From Epiperipatus broadwayi (taxonomy: Eukaryota > Onychophora > Udeonychophora > Euonychophora > Peripatidae), in the NCBI GenBank assembly GCA_028023455.1, contig JAQFVV010012536.1, positions 1,012,001 to 1,076,000 of the forward strand: a stretch of DNA of 64,000 nucleotides. The letters are read 5' to 3'. Numbering within the stretch: position 1 is the first letter of the stretch; every line of letters begins with the position of its first letter. Both the position numbers and the translations under genes were made by a program. The notes beneath the pieces were generated by a model. It was not told the DNA's origin. It did not search any database and worked only from the letters and a program-made list of their open reading frames with translations. Below are positions 33,191 to 46,578 of the stretch, piece after piece.

Positions 33191-33495
33191 ACACTTGTAG
33201 AGGTCCCTACTATCGCATTTTACATGCATATTCTCGAGGTTTCAGCCTTGGTAAATATTACTTACAATGTGCGTTTAAAGTTGTAATTATAAATTTATTA
33301 AACGCACATTGATTACGTAAGTAATATTTACTGAGGCTGTAACCTTGAGAATATGCGTGTAAAATGCGATAGGTGTTTAACCACAAGCTTATACTATGGA
33401 AGAAAAGAGGTTCCCCTCTTTTCTTCCATAGCATAAGCTTGTGGTTAAACACAATGTGCGTTTAATAAATTTATAATTACAACTTTAAATGATTT
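33191..33495. repeat. Three nested palindromes
   Basis: 33208-33276 pairs with 33300-33371 (GCATTTTACA-GCATATTCTC). 33372-33413 pairs with 33416-33456 (GTGTTTAACCACAAGCTTAT, GAAGAAAAGAGG). 33277-33311 also pairs with 33453-33488 (AAAGTTGTAATTATAAATTT). A related single copy lies at 11640-11745. Confidence 0.8.
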
Positions 33496-33569
33496 ATGTT
33501 AAAGTTGTGGGGGGGTTGCACGTTCGACACTTATTAATTAAGCTGTAGTAATTTACTATATATATATAC

Positions 33570-33780
33570 TGAACAGGGATAAAGATATGTGTAAGAGATT
33601 GTGATGTGGGCCAAGTGTTGAGCGCTGGTTCAACATGATATGTGCCTCTTGGAGATCATAGATCTTTTCCCCGACTTTGACCATATGATTACATCTCTCC
33701 ACAAGGTGTTACACGTGGATAGAAAATATTTCCTACATTAAAAATATTTCCTACATTGCATGAGAGGGGTGTGATAATAA
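33570..33780 (+). mobile_element. RZ-2b copy with decayed HHR
   Basis: GATAAAGATATGTGTAAGAG, GGGCCAA, then GUGUUGA where CUGAUGA is expected and GAUA where GAAA is expected (33625-33660), then CTTGGAGATCATAG and ATGATTACATCTCTCCACAA. Orientation opposite to 32275-32520. Confidence 0.6.
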
Positions 33781-33789
33781 TTACTACAA

Positions 33790-35530
33790 TTACTACAGAA
33801 ATATTATTCATTAATTGTAATTGTATGATTAGTTCCCTATGATGACACGGTAGCCAAGTGATAGATTAAATACAACAATTTCATTCAACTAGCCATTTTA
33901 AAAATCTTATTTAAAAATAAATCCAGAAATTTATCAATCTACAATTAAAGTTTGTTCGTTTTGTGATAGAATGTAAATGTAAACTTCTATATTCTATATT
34001 GATTACGAAAATTTTAAAATTTAATTTTTAACATATACATACACGCACATATGCACTTCTAAAAATATCGTTTATATAACTTACAGTTTATTAAGATTTC
34101 GTTTTCTTTTTTTTATTCTAATTACGGAGTATTATTTTCATTTAGTTGATTTATTTGTGAAGATTCTCCTTGGGAATACATTTATTTATAAACATAAAGT
34201 AAAACAGCTCTACGCAGCTGCATTTAGTCATTGTATAATAAAACTGCAGTTCATAGAAGTTTTCTTTTACAGTACGACTAACGAACACAAAAGGTCAATT
34301 GATAATCTCTCTGTACAAATATTTGAGATAGAATTTGATTTTTATTTGAAAGACAATTCAATATTAGTTTAAGATCTTAGATTTGAATGAAAATAAATCT
34401 TTTAAGAAAATTAAAATAGGTGATGGATTTTCAAAAAGTTCAAAAATATTACGCCAAATTTGTACACATTTTCTGAGATTAGCAAAAGAGAATAAACAGA
34501 GAGAAAGTAACTTTGAAATTGAACTTATGCATACAAATTTTATTTATTCAATATGTATCTAAGTATTTGTTGCCTACGTAAAATTGTATATAAAGCTCAT
34601 ATTAATTTTTTATACACGCACACACACCTAAGAAAATATATTAATAATTTGCGTTGTGAAGACTGTTTACAGTTGCAAACCATTATTACGGAATCCAAAC
34701 ATAATACAAGTTTGAAATATATAATTCCTGATGATACTACTCCTCAATAGGTATTCGCAAGAGTGCACAATTATTTTTAAATATATATTACATCCCGAAA
34801 CTTTGGCTTAGTAAGAAATATTTCAAAAAATATAGATTTTAAACTTTTAAGAAACTTTATAAAAGTCACAGTAGGTTTTTACTGTTGATTTAATGATTTC
34901 TAAGACTTGACCATAATAGGAAAAAACTCTCAAAAATTATAATGTTGTGTGGATGTAATTTGAATTTCAGATACTTAACGGATTACGGCTGCCATGAAAT
35001 ATTCTACTCATATTAAGTACCGTATTGTTTTATTTTCTTGTTACTACTATAGATATTATTTATAGATTTTTATAATAATTAATAAAAAATATCTGAACAT
35101 TTTACTGAAAAAAATCGGGAGCGTGATATTAGCGTGTGTGCGCGGTATATGTGTGAAAGTATGATTATTAGTTTTGTCATTTTTAAAAAAAATGGATGCT
35201 TCAATTAAAATGCAAACTATATTCTTTCATTGATTTGAGTTTTTATTTTTAATTCATAAGAGGGAGGGGGGGATAGAACAACGTAATTTTATAAATATGC
35301 CGAAAAAACTGACAAGACAGCGAAAGCTGGTAATTTTACTCTTCATAAACTTTTTTTAAAATATATATATTAATTTTGCTTTATTAAAATTAAATAAATG
35401 CATGCAATAATATTTATGACTATAATTACTATTTCTAAAAAAAAAAAAATTGTAAGATATTTCATAGCCTGTATCACTCATGTAAATATACTCAATCTGT
35501 AAGTCGGGTTTAAAAAATTGTAATGTTTTA
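33790..35530. other. AT-rich, no gene seen
   Basis: Short frames at 34157-34372 and 34553-34750 have no recognisable motif. Confidence 0.45.
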
Positions 35531-35612
35531 CATCGCAGCCGCCTTGCAAGCAAATAGTTGGTTGCAGACGGTTGTGGGTTCGCCTTCCGGCCGATGCTGT
35601 GACATATAAAAA
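35531..35612 (+). mobile_element. Short tRNA-derived SINE, 5' truncated
   Basis: Starts inside the tRNA-like head (CATCGCAGCCGCCTTGCAAG) and matches 26466-26545 to the end: GGTTGCAGACGGTTGTGGGT, TTCGCCTTCCGGCCGATGCT, GTGACATATAAAA. Confidence 0.75.
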
Positions 35613-35744
35613 AAAAACAAAAAAGATTATTTATTTATCTGTTTTTTGTTCAAATATGCATGTTTACTTCTGACCAAAGACAGATCATAATAATTGGGAA
35701 AAGAGTACTATAAAAAACATTTGATTTGTGTGTATATATATATG

Positions 35745-35880
35745 CGCGTCCACCTTTATTAAAAAAAGGAGGTTACCTTGACATCATATTAAAACTGCTT
35801 ATTGATATTGTTGGTATTGTTTAGGCGTGGACTGCTTTTATTATTTACATTTATAAACCAATCTAGCCTTGAGCATTATT
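35745..35880 (+). repeat. GGAGGTTGCC repeat, copy 2
   Basis: CACCTTTATTAAAAAAAGGA, GGTTACCTTGACATCA, TTGATATTGTTGG, GTGGACTGCTTTTATT, TATAAACCAATCTAGCC. Same order as copies at 23488 and 36082. Confidence 0.6.
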
Positions 35881-36081
35881 AGCGTTATTATCTAAGTAAT
35901 ACATAGTTTCAGTGCAGTTTGAAAGTTAAAATTGACTATTTGTTGGTCTGCTCCAGAACAGGTTATATTTGGCTGTTTAATGAGGTTTATTTAAACTTCT
36001 TTGAATTAATAATCTCATTCTGTTTAATCAACTTGCAATCTTTAGTGTCTATATAAACATATTAGTCCATAAATAAAGATG

Positions 36082-36187
36082 GGTATACGCCTTTATTAAA
36101 AAAGCAGGTTGCCATGACATCAGATTGAGATTTTTGATTGATGTTGTTTAGATATGGATTGACTTTATGTATTTCAATATTTATATA
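36082..36187 (+). repeat. GGAGGTTGCC repeat, copy 3
   Basis: CGCCTTTATTAAAAAAGCAG, GTTGCCATGACATCAG, TTGATGTTGTTTAGATATGG, ATTGACTTTATG. It is cut off by the RTE tail at 36188. Confidence 0.6.
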
Positions 36188-36540
36188 TGACCATCATCAT
36201 TATTATTTTTAACCATTATTCATCCATGAAAATTCTTTCCAACTTTAATTCCTTTATTCCAATTCTTAGTATTTCTTCTCCACAACAAATCAGCAAATTT
36301 TTATTTCATGCATTCATGTTTTGGGATTCAGTGAAGTATTCATCTTTTATCATCACTTTTACAATATACCCAGCCCAGCTCACATTTAAGTCTCTTAATG
36401 TTTCAATGGTATAAGTGATATGTGTTGGTTCTCTTATCCATGTAGTTCATTTTCAAACTCATCTTGTTATTCCTAACATACATCTCTTCATACTTCATTG
36501 AAAAGTCTAAAGTCTGTATTATTCTTCTGTTAAAGAGGTC
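36188..36540 (-). mobile_element. RTE-type retrotransposon, 3' end, old copy
   Basis: Sequence runs parallel to 13087-13468 (CATCATCATT, ACCATTATTCATCC, TTTACAATA--CCAGCCCAGCTC, ATGTTTCAATGG, CATCTCTTCATACTTC), but with many substitutions, and the frame is lost. Confidence 0.75.
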
Positions 36541-36624
36541 AGATCTGCAAATAAGAACTGGTAAAACATGTTTATTAAAAGTATAAGCACATTTCCTTTT
36601 AATATGAAAATTATTTCAATTCCC

Positions 36625-36800
36625 TTTGGTTGTTACAGCTGTTATTACTATATGGCTAGTCATATAGTAAATGAGAACAAGGATAGACTTTTTACCAACA
36701 TACATCATCCAGAATAGTGAGTTTATTAGCTTTTTATCTCTGCCTTTAAGATCAAGAAACATTACAGTCTTTCTTCTCAGTTCCTTGATAGTTTTTAACT
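36625..36800. repeat. Dispersed repeat shared with 61030-61175
   Basis: GTTGTTACAGCTGTTATTAC, CATATAGTAAATGAGAA, TTTACCAACATACATCATCC, AGTGAGTTTATTAGC and TTTTTATCTC match the other copy in order and orientation. No coding potential recognised. Confidence 0.6.
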
Positions 36801-37034
36801 GAAATTTCACTTGAACTTTTTTGAAAGTAGAATAAATGTATATGGTACAGTATCATAAACATGTGAGGCCCTTATGTTATACTATTTAGTACACTGCCTT
36901 GCTATATTCATGATCTGAAATTTTAATTTGAAGCCTAATTTTTAATAGATGAAAATCTTCCAGATAAGTACAATATTTTTTCAGATAAATCCTAATTAAC
37001 CCAGATAAATATCGCAAATATGATAGGACAGAAA

Positions 37035-37335
37035 ATGACTAAAAATTACTCATTACAATGCTTTCTTACAACCCAATATTGACGTTTTTGATTGCCCCAG
37101 CAATCTTCTTCAGAACTATAACAAATACAATATAAATACATGAATATAAATATGCATAAACCTATAATTTTACATTATATATATATATTCTATCTTATAA
37201 ACATTATTTATATACCCACATATATCTTTATATACCTCTCTATATAATTATTACCTTTTATATATTATACATTTTTATCTTTTCTATATTATATATTTAT
37301 CAACCAATACTTCCTATAATCATATATATATATAT
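37035..37335 (-). mobile_element. RZ-4, copy 1 (G12 lost)
   Basis: About 300 bp, an inverted match to 43540-43850. The minus strand holds CUGAAGA (37113-37107), a perfect 6-bp stem II GAUUGC/GCAAUC around UGGG, then AAAAA where GAAA is expected, then CGUC. The remainder is AT-rich. G12 again lies in a lost CpG. Confidence 0.6.
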
Positions 37336-37377
37336 ATTACTTTTATTTCATTTATTTTATTCTTATTAAGGTAGGTA

Positions 37378-37494
37378 TAAAAAATATGGTGAAAATAATA
37401 TTATATATATTGAATGTTAATATAATGAATAATAATAATATGGTGAAAATAATATTATATATATTGAATGTTAATATAATGAATAATAATATAA
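37378..37494. repeat. 56-bp tandem duplication
   Basis: The block ATATGGTGAAAATAATATTA then TATATATTGAATGTTAATAT occurs at 37384 and again at 37440 with no visible change over about 55 bp. Confidence 0.9.
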
Positions 37495-37499
37495 ATATA

Positions 37500-38310
37500 A
37501 AAAATAATGTAAAATATAAAAATATGAATATATGATGTTAGAGTTAAATATTAAAAAATTAATAAGAATAAAATATAAAATAAATGAAATAAAAATAATA
37601 TATATATATTGTAATCAAAAGAAATATATTACTATATTGTATTATTATAATATCATAATGGTTGATAGGTTAATATTAATACTGTAAATACAATTAAAGA
37701 CTCTTATGTCTGGGACATAGACTAGACTCAGTGATGTTTACATGTGATGTGATGTGATGTACTGTAGCTTCTTCTTAAACGAAGTCAACAATAAAATAAA
37801 ATAAGGATACTTTAGCGACATCTATTAAGATAAAGGGAAATTTGAAAAGTGATATTAACAATGCTTATTACACATGAATAATTACAAATGAAATTAAGAA
37901 GAGGAAAAAAAAAACTTTACTCTTATTTATAAAATACTTTTAAAATCTGAATTCCCTTCATCAAAATATATTATCTCAGTATATCAGTTATTTGCACCAA
38001 TAGAAACATCTTATATAAATCTTCATCTTGAAATACCTTCAATATTCAATATTTATCGTATCAGAATGTCACAGAAAGCATGAATTCAAATACTCTACTC
38101 TTGTAGAGTAAGAATAAAATGCAGTATACTTTTCTAATAGTACATTAAATGATTAAAGTGTCTTTTGCCACAATAATAAGGAAATATAAATGAGAAATTT
38201 ATCCAATAGTAGGGCTGTAATATGATAATCCCAGGGTTCTGAATATCTCTTATGAATTCTTCTTTAATACTTGGCTGCCAGATCAATGAGTAATATTCTG
38301 GGAGACTACT
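37500..38310. other. AT-rich, no gene seen
   Basis: Contains a GTGAT micro-repeat at 37743-37759 (four units). Nothing else recognised. Confidence 0.5.
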
Positions 38311-38314
38311 AAAC

Positions 38315-38562
38315 ATCACATGATCACTACTTCTTATGCTTGCTCGTAACTGTTATTAAAACAGGCAAAATTTTCCATACAGTAGTGCTACTCATTGCCA
38401 ACCAGAGTAATCAATGGATGATGAAGGCCACAAGCCAGAAACTAGTCTGGGGATATTGGATGAGTAGGCACTAGATGGGACAAGCCTTCTGGCATCCATT
38501 GATTACTCTGGTTGGCACTGAGTGGCACTACTGTATGGAGAGTTTTGCCTGTTATAATCCTG
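38315..38562. mobile_element. RZ-3 fold-back, HHR 5' end lost
   Basis: Arms 38360-38420 and 38478-38548 (ACAGGCAAAA, CCAGAGTAATCAATGGATG) flank a plus-strand RZ-3 ribozyme remainder: AUGAUGA where CUGACGA is expected (38418-38424), GGCC-ACAA-GCC, GAAA (38438-38441), CUAGUC, UGGGGAUAUUGG. The 5' strand of stem I is deleted at the arm junction. Confidence 0.7.
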
Positions 38563-38599
38563 GGAGACTATAGGAGGCATCTAGTTTTCTTATAAGAAA

Positions 38600-41500
38600 A
38601 TGCTTCCCAATATTTTGTCACAATAGAAATAATTACCCAAAGAAAATACTTTACTTGCTAAGTAAATGCATACTAAAAGATACTAAATTCAGAGTAATCA
38701 TAGCCATTTATCCAGGATATCAATCAAAAATAATAAAAAGCAAAGGGTACATTTTATGTCTTTTTATTATTCCATGGACAACACAAACTCAATTATAAAG
38801 TGCAATGATTATATATTTAAATTATAAAGAAATGATCAATAAGGTGTGCAGCCTAAAAGTAGCTTGAATAATCTTCAACAAAAATTATATTAATCTGAAT
38901 TTCTTTTAAAATATTCAATTTTAATTTCTCTTAAAGACAATTTCAATCTTCGGAATTAAGAAGTTTCTGTAAAGATTCTTATTGGAAATGTCAAGTTTTG
39001 GAACTGCAAAATTTGGTTATCTGTTACCCAGATTTCTAATAGAAATAATAATTGTGAACATTGTGAACTTTGTAAATAAAAAACTTAATGACTTAAATGA
39101 ACTCATAAAACATGGTGAATTCAAGACAAATGACATACAGAAAACAGAGACTAAAGATATACAAAATAATAACAATTAGATTTATTAATAACTAAGTATA
39201 AAAATAATATGCACAAGATTTTATTTACATGAAAATTGGAATTATTTGCCAATATAAACACTGTTACAAATAGTTAAAATCAATTGGCACATAAGCACAT
39301 CCAGACCTTTATTAACAGATTTACTAAGGTTTAAAGACAGATCTTTTTGTTGGTTATACATCAAATATTCCCAATGGAGATATTGGTTTAACAATAAAAT
39401 GAATTTGTATCTGTTTTAAAATTTAGCTCTTGAACAATTAAAAAATTGAACTAAATGATATATATATATTTTGCTACACTGATTAACAATTTAATTTAAA
39501 ATAATACTTTTTTCAGGTAACTCTCGATGTAGCTTTATAAAGCTGATTAACCCACAATTAGCCAAGATTAAAAATTATTAAGCTTAAATATTGGTAATCA
39601 TAGAATTTTGGCAATTTAACTAATATGGCATTATGCACTAACTGGGTTTGGATAAGCAGACTGATAGAATATCAACAATTATAAGATTTAGACAATTTAA
39701 TTAAGATTGCCTGGCACTATTTTAAAATTTCTAAATAAATTAGTGAGTAAAAATGTGGGCCATTTACCAGAAGTCATGCATATAAATCATATCAAATTAT
39801 CATCCATGTAAGAACAATAATATTCAAATATGAAATGACTTACAAATCCATTGGTGAGGGGATCCAGAAGGGTATACAGCTAACATAAGATGTATATATT
39901 ATCTAAATGCCAAGTGCTAAATATTAAATGTTTAAAAGATATAAATATATTGTTGTTTTACTTGTGGCTGGCCAAACAACACACCAACCCAATACAGACA
40001 TTGTTATGCACCACACAGCACTATACAGTACAATCTGAAGAATTAACTCTTCATTAACTTACTAATCATTGCCATGTCAATTCTAATACAAAGATAAGTT
40101 CACCTATTGTGGTGGAAAATATAACAGTTGATTATGAGTGATAGGCAAAACATAGGCTCCACAGAGTAAAAAAATATCAATAAAAATGGTGGCTTCCAAA
40201 TACCTACATCTAAGGCAAAAGAGGATGCCTGGACTTTGTCACAGCACATCAGGAAAATGTGGAAAGACACACCAAATATATATGATCCTCTCAAGGGATC
40301 TAGGTACCTTTGGTAATAATGAGGAGTGATAAGTATCATGAAGGTACAAATTACTATCAGCTCATGGAATAAACATGGGAGATTCTCAATCCCACAAGGC
40401 ACAATAAATCATCATAAAATAGGCCTAATTTTCTAAGGCAAATACCTCATACCAAAACAATGGCAAGATAACAACACTAATAAGATGACTAAATTAATAT
40501 ATGCATAAAATTATCAAAACAATAAGAAATATCTGAAAATAACAACAGCAGTTAGTCAAATGACTATAATAAGAGCATAATAAGATTTTGGCACTAGATA
40601 ACAAAATACACACATGTACACAATATGTAATATAAAATTTAAACAAATAAAGTGGAGGTAATGCAAAATAAAGTAATATGAAGCAGATAAATACACAATT
40701 AAATTGGTATATAATGGTAAGCTATTATATTATCATAATAATTATAAATAGGCCAGACTTCTGATAAATTTATATTTGACTGTTTTACCAATTATGAATG
40801 AAATATTCATAAACCTTATAGAGAAAATAATGGAAGAGGTAAATATCTCCAATAGATAAACTATTATTAAATCTAAATTAATCAGCAAATAATGGATACA
40901 TAACATTTTACCTGAGAATGTGTGGAAGTTCTAACACATTCTAATATGAGCACATTTGAAACAATAATAATCATAAAATTACCTTGACATATTAGAGAAC
41001 AAATGGTGATATTGTAATACCATTAAAATAAATACATAAACAAAGGAAGAATAAAATATTGGTTGTATTTTTTTATAACACCTTAGTTCATCAACAGAAA
41101 TATTTCCATTGAGAGCGGTCTGCTGAGGGTGCAAGACTCTTCTCTGGTGGGTTGTCCATGTAAAGAAACATTCGTACCAATGAAGAATAAACATTTTTTT
41201 TTAAAAGCAGCAAATGTAACTCCAGATAATCATAATATAAGCATTTAAAAGTTTTTAATCCTAAATTATATCTAAAAATTGAATTCATTAATATTTAAAG
41301 GAATTGGCCAATATAACAGCTAGCTAGAAAAATATTCATTCAATGACATTGGAGAATAGGATTATTTGTTTTATGAAAATTCTTCCAGATTTGTGGTTCC
41401 AGGTGAATTAGCAAAATATTCATAACTTCTTTTTTTTTTAAAGAAGCACACACAACAGCAAATTTAATTTAACAAAATAATAATAAAACATCATTTTCCA

Positions 41501-43539
41501 GTGTTGGTTTCCTTTAAGAAAAATTAGCAATATTTTCTTTAAAAGCATTTTTTTTTAAAAATTAAACAGTCCACAAATAACACAATACACATCAAACATC
41601 CCTTGTGGATAGACAAATATATTTGAAGATTTTCTTCATTCACATCCCGATATAACATTTTTATAATTAAAATTCAGAGAGAAAGAAGCATATAAAAATT
41701 ATTTATATTTTTCTAAAATCCAAAAAAATCTATCAATTCCAGTTTCTTCTCGTGAATATTTTATTCAGTAGCACAAACTTGGAGACAGCAAATATAATTA
41801 AATAGCAGTTCCTCCTGTGCTAAAGACAACAAGTTATTTTTTTATAACTGCATAATTAATTTTCAAAAGGTAAGCATTGTATTATATTTTTTATAAATTA
41901 ATATGACATATAATTATTTCAAGAAGTTCATATAGTAAAAGCGGTCAGCATAGCAGTTTATTTATATTTTAAAGTTTAAATATTCTAAGCTCTTTGCTTT
42001 AAATTTAAGTTTTCTTCTGTTAAAATAATAATGGATAATAATCAAACAAATTAGTATAATGTTCCACATAAGTTTATGAATTATCATTTTAAAACATATC
42101 AGCTGGTTTATTTTGAAGTTAATAATTAAATAATAAGAAATTTACTTTTAAAAAGTAAATTATTTTTCCATGGGATTTCTTTTTTTTTATTATTAGTTTA
42201 AAATAGAATGTTCTAATTGAATTTTTGGGGATACAATAAAGCAGACTTGCCTTAAATTTGTTAGGACAATGTTGTAGATTTTAAATTAATATAATTAATA
42301 TTTTAACTTTGATTAAAATAACAGAAAAAATATATAAAAAATATTACTATTCTTGGTGTTGCACTGAAGTTTGTACAGAGCGGCAATAAAGTGGATGGTA
42401 AACAAGCCAGATCAGCACACAAGAAGAATCCATCAGTTTGTTGAGATGAGAGTGAGTGACCAAGTGATAGTGACCCTCAAAAATGATGACCTTATCATTT
42501 TATAACAGTTTACCCATCACTCAAACCTTAATCACTGCCCACCCAAAAGAGACATCAGAAGCCAAAAGGTTAATTAATTTCCAGTAATTAACTAAGAATC
42601 ATTATATCATATTAACCTAGATTATTGTAAAATAACCACGTGTTTTAACAGTCTTGAGATGAAGAAGAGGTTATTACTTATTAATTACCAAACTTAAATA
42701 ATAAATAAGACAATTTAAATAAATATTATACTTTTTCTTAAATAAAAATAACCTCTTTCTTCGCATTTTGTTTATTAAAAACCTTTTAAAATTTCAAAAT
42801 TAACCCTTTATTTTGCATGTTAGATAAAATATTTAATATTAAAATTTTAACTCTTAAAATTAAATATTTTAGCAATTAAACCAAGTAATTGTTAAACACA
42901 CGTAAGCACAAACATTTACCTATCCATGTAGACAGAAAGTTAAATATTTCTTTAATTTAAAGCTACTTTATTAACTATTTTGAGGTTGATTTAAGTAACT
43001 AAATCTATTGTTTAACTATGTAGACTAATTTTATATAAATTTAGCTATCTTTATCAACTTTATTAATTAAAATATCTGTCTTAAATAGATAGTTAGAAAT
43101 TAAAATATTAACTAATTTCTTAAGGCAACATACTATTATTTAAATTCAATTTAACAAGCATTGTTTTTTTTAAAGACACTTATTTTAGAAAATAACTTTA
43201 TTAAATGAAGACTTAATTCAAGTAATTAATTTACTCAATATTATTTACTCCTACAACCTTTAGAACAACTTTTAGCTACATTTTAACTTCATATAAGTAC
43301 ATATCTTACTATAATGAAAGCTATCTTAATAAAACATTTTAAATAATTAGAATCATTAATTATTTATACAGATAAGAAACATGATCATGGTATGTATTTT
43401 ACATTCATATTGATGAAATAACCTACATATGATAAAACTCTTGTCTCTTATTCTAAATTATTTATTGTTTACTTTTTTAAAAAAATATTAGCAAATATAG
43501 TAAATTACTGCATTATAGCATGTACAAGAAACAATGTGC
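38600..43539. other. Long AT-rich stretch, no gene supported
   Basis: About 4.9 kb without a recognised gene or repeat family. Frames at 38982-39179, 40402-40100 and 41288-40979 show no motif. 42340-42600 is slightly less AT-rich (GAGCGGCAATAAAGTGG near 42377) but not coding as far as I can see. Confidence 0.45.
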
Positions 43540-43850
43540 AAAGTACAGGGTTACAATATATATGATTATAGGAAGTATTGATTGATAAATATAGAAAAGA
43601 TAAAAATGTATATTATATAAAAGGCAATAATTATATAAAGAGGTGTATAAAGATATATGTGGATATATAAATAATGATTATAAGATTATATATATATATA
43701 TAATGTAAAATTATATGTTCATGTATATTTGTATCCATATATTGTATTATGTTTGTTATAGTTCTGAAGAAGATTGCTGAGGCAATTGAAACCATCAATA
43801 GTGGGTTGTAAAAAAGCATTGTAAATGTAATAAAGAACATAAATGATATT
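43540..43850 (+). mobile_element. RZ-4, copy 2 with intact HHR core bases
   Basis: Inverted match of 37035-37335, 6.5 kb away. Plus strand: CUGAAGA (43764-43770), one unpaired A, stem II GAUUGC (43772-43777) with GCAAUU (43782-43787) around UGAG, GAAA (43788-43791), then CCAUC with AUC as triplet. Stem I is not well formed and stem III has only one pair, so cleavage is uncertain. Confidence 0.6.
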
Positions 43851-44468
43851 GATATTTATTAAACAGATTGATTTTTATTTAATATGATTGTGAATATTTT
43901 AGATCTTAGATTTAAATCATATATGTTTATGGCCTGATTCAACATGGAATTAAATATACTTTGAAAAAAAATTCTGATTTAAATCCAAATAAAGATTTTT
44001 TTTTCAGATGGCCAACTCCCTACTTATAATCCAACATCCCAATACTGATCAAGTAAATTAGTGTTTAGCTGGTAAGATGCTATATTAAGAATAGAAAAAC
44101 ACTCAAAGTCTTACCAATTGGCAATGGCATTCTTCTGAATATTGATCTTTCTATCATTCTTTCTTTATAAGTTATATAACATTAGATAAAATATATAAAC
44201 ATTTTTACATCTTTTCAAAGTTACTATATCATAATTCATAAAATTTATTTTATATATGAAACTGACATTGAAATAATATCATGAGACATAAAATTTGTAC
44301 AATCAGCTTGTAGATAATTTTTGCAAATCAAATTTTAAAAGCAAAATAAAAAGAGGGAGGGGGTACTTAACAAATTTTAATGTTTTTGTTTGCACTGTAA
44401 ATCCAATTTGAGTTCAAAATTTAAAACTTTTAGCAGGAAACTAATAATGTTAAAAGAAAAAAAATATT

Positions 44469-44696
44469 TATAATATAATACACCATATACATCTTAAATT
44501 ACACTCTACAATGCAGTTTAACTACAGTTTCAACTGACCAGCAGTCATCATCAGAGCTTTTAACTCAGTACCCTTTCTCCTATAACTGAAAGGGTACTGA
44601 GTTAAAAACTCTGATGATGACTGTTGGACAGTTGAAACTGTAGTTAAACTGTATTGTAAAGTGTCATTTAAGGTGTATATGGTGTATTATATTATA
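44469..44696. repeat. Palindrome, 109-bp arms, with opposed HHR-like cores
   Basis: 44469-44577 pairs with 44588-44696 with a few mismatches and a 10-bp loop. Each arm has, pointing outwards from the loop, CUGAUGA, U, GACUG, loop, CAGUU and GAAA (minus strand 44554-44528; plus strand 44610-44637). Stem II and core are hammerhead-like, but I could not build a stem I, so the ribozyme call is tentative. Confidence 0.65.
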
Positions 44697-44699
44697 TAT

Positions 44700-46570
44700 A
44701 ATTCAGCAATTCAAATAAGAAGAGGAAGGAAATTTTAATACTTCCAAAAAAAAAAAATATTGTTGATACCTGTATACTTTTTGATATGAATATGACCTCA
44801 TATATCTTTATAATTGTAGCTACCCAGCTTGATGTTATTCACAGCCAGGTAGCCAAACTGAATGGTAATGGCGGCAATTTTTGAAAGAGCTGTTTTTTAA
44901 TTGTAACATTACAAAAAAAAAAAACAATGCTCAAATATTTTGCATGTATATGTTAATGAGCATCCTACTATAATTATTTCACAGGTACACAATTGTATAA
45001 TTATACAATAATTTGAATTAAAGTTTGAACTAAAAATCAATAACAATCTATTGTTTTTAATGTTGAAGTATTATTTTTTGCTATTTAATCATGTTGACTG
45101 TTTGCTTTAAAAACTATTTCAAATCACAGAAAGTGAAAAACATTTTGCATATACTATATATGCAAGCGAATGTTCTCTCAATCGATTTTATTTATTTTTA
45201 TTAAAAAGCAAACTCTTTGATATGTAGATGATATATCTTACATTTTAGCTATTAAACTGATATAGTTCTAGCAGTTAAGAGATTCAAAAACGAACCTCTT
45301 ATCATTGGAAGCCATTATTTGAAACTTTAAAACATATTGTAGTATCCACACAGTTTAATAAGTTCGTGTCAGTGAATTACTATTTTTTATAATCCATATG
45401 TCTGTCTATTTAGATATCTTCTAGATATTCTAGGCATGATGATTTTGGAAATGTCGTGATCAATGAATTCTTATCTGGATAAAGTAAAAAAAAAATAATA
45501 ATTTAATCATTTGAAAAACAATGTATGATCAACCAGAAACTTAGGTGCCCAAATGGCAACGCATTTTTAGATGAACTAACCACGTGATTAACTTTTACGT
45601 AAAGTTATTTATATTTTGTGGTAATTTACTATCGTGACTTATTTTATATATACGCACACACATAGATCCAAGAAATATCAATTATATTTAAAAAAAGTTT
45701 GTGATTTAAACTGTGAAACATTGAATTACTATACATTTTAAAATTATATTATTATTTGTCTGCTTTAAACGATATTTGTTAAGGTATATTTTTAAAACCA
45801 GTCTTACAAATAGCAATTTATTGGATTTTTTTTTTTTAACAACAGTTAACGCATATCAAAGAATTTTCTAGTCAGCGAAATCATGTTAATAAAATATTGT
45901 CAAAATATATTTTATCAAAGTGAAAATCATATTACAAGTTTTTGAAGAAACCATATAGAAAATATAACTAATGTCAAGAAATATTTCTTCGGGGAAATTA
46001 CTATAAGAAAAGATCAGAAAAGAAAAAGAAAATGTAGAGATCCTATGTCAGCGAAAAGAATGCAGTTTTATGTAATTAGCTACTATTTTGTTAATTTTAT
46101 AAAGTAGAATTGTTGGAATATATATTTATATATTTTTTCTTGTGAAACTTATATATTTATGGAAAGAGATAAAAATAATCAAATAAACACATAGTAATTC
46201 ATAATATATTGTAATCTACAAATGCTCGAAGCTAAAATATTGGAAAACAAAAAGTTAGTTTCCTTTATTATAACCAGTAATAATAATTGTAAATATTATT
46301 AGACTGTAAATATATTTTACTATAATATTTTATTTATATAAATATCTATTATTTAAAATTTTCATCAAATAATTTAGATATTTATAATAGTCGTTAATTA
46401 AATAACTTTTTTAAAGTTATGATTGAGAATAAAAAGAATTACTGACATAATTTTTGAGAAGGAAATTGTAATTTTCAAAAAACTATGCAAATACTTGTTT
46501 CTGGATGAAAATCAAGCCGATATCTTATTAGTTTGAATAAGATGATAGTTGTCGATTTTTTTAAAAGAAA
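44700..46570. other. AT-rich, no gene seen
   Basis: No feature recognised. Confidence 0.5.
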
Positions 46571-46578
46571 GTTATTTG

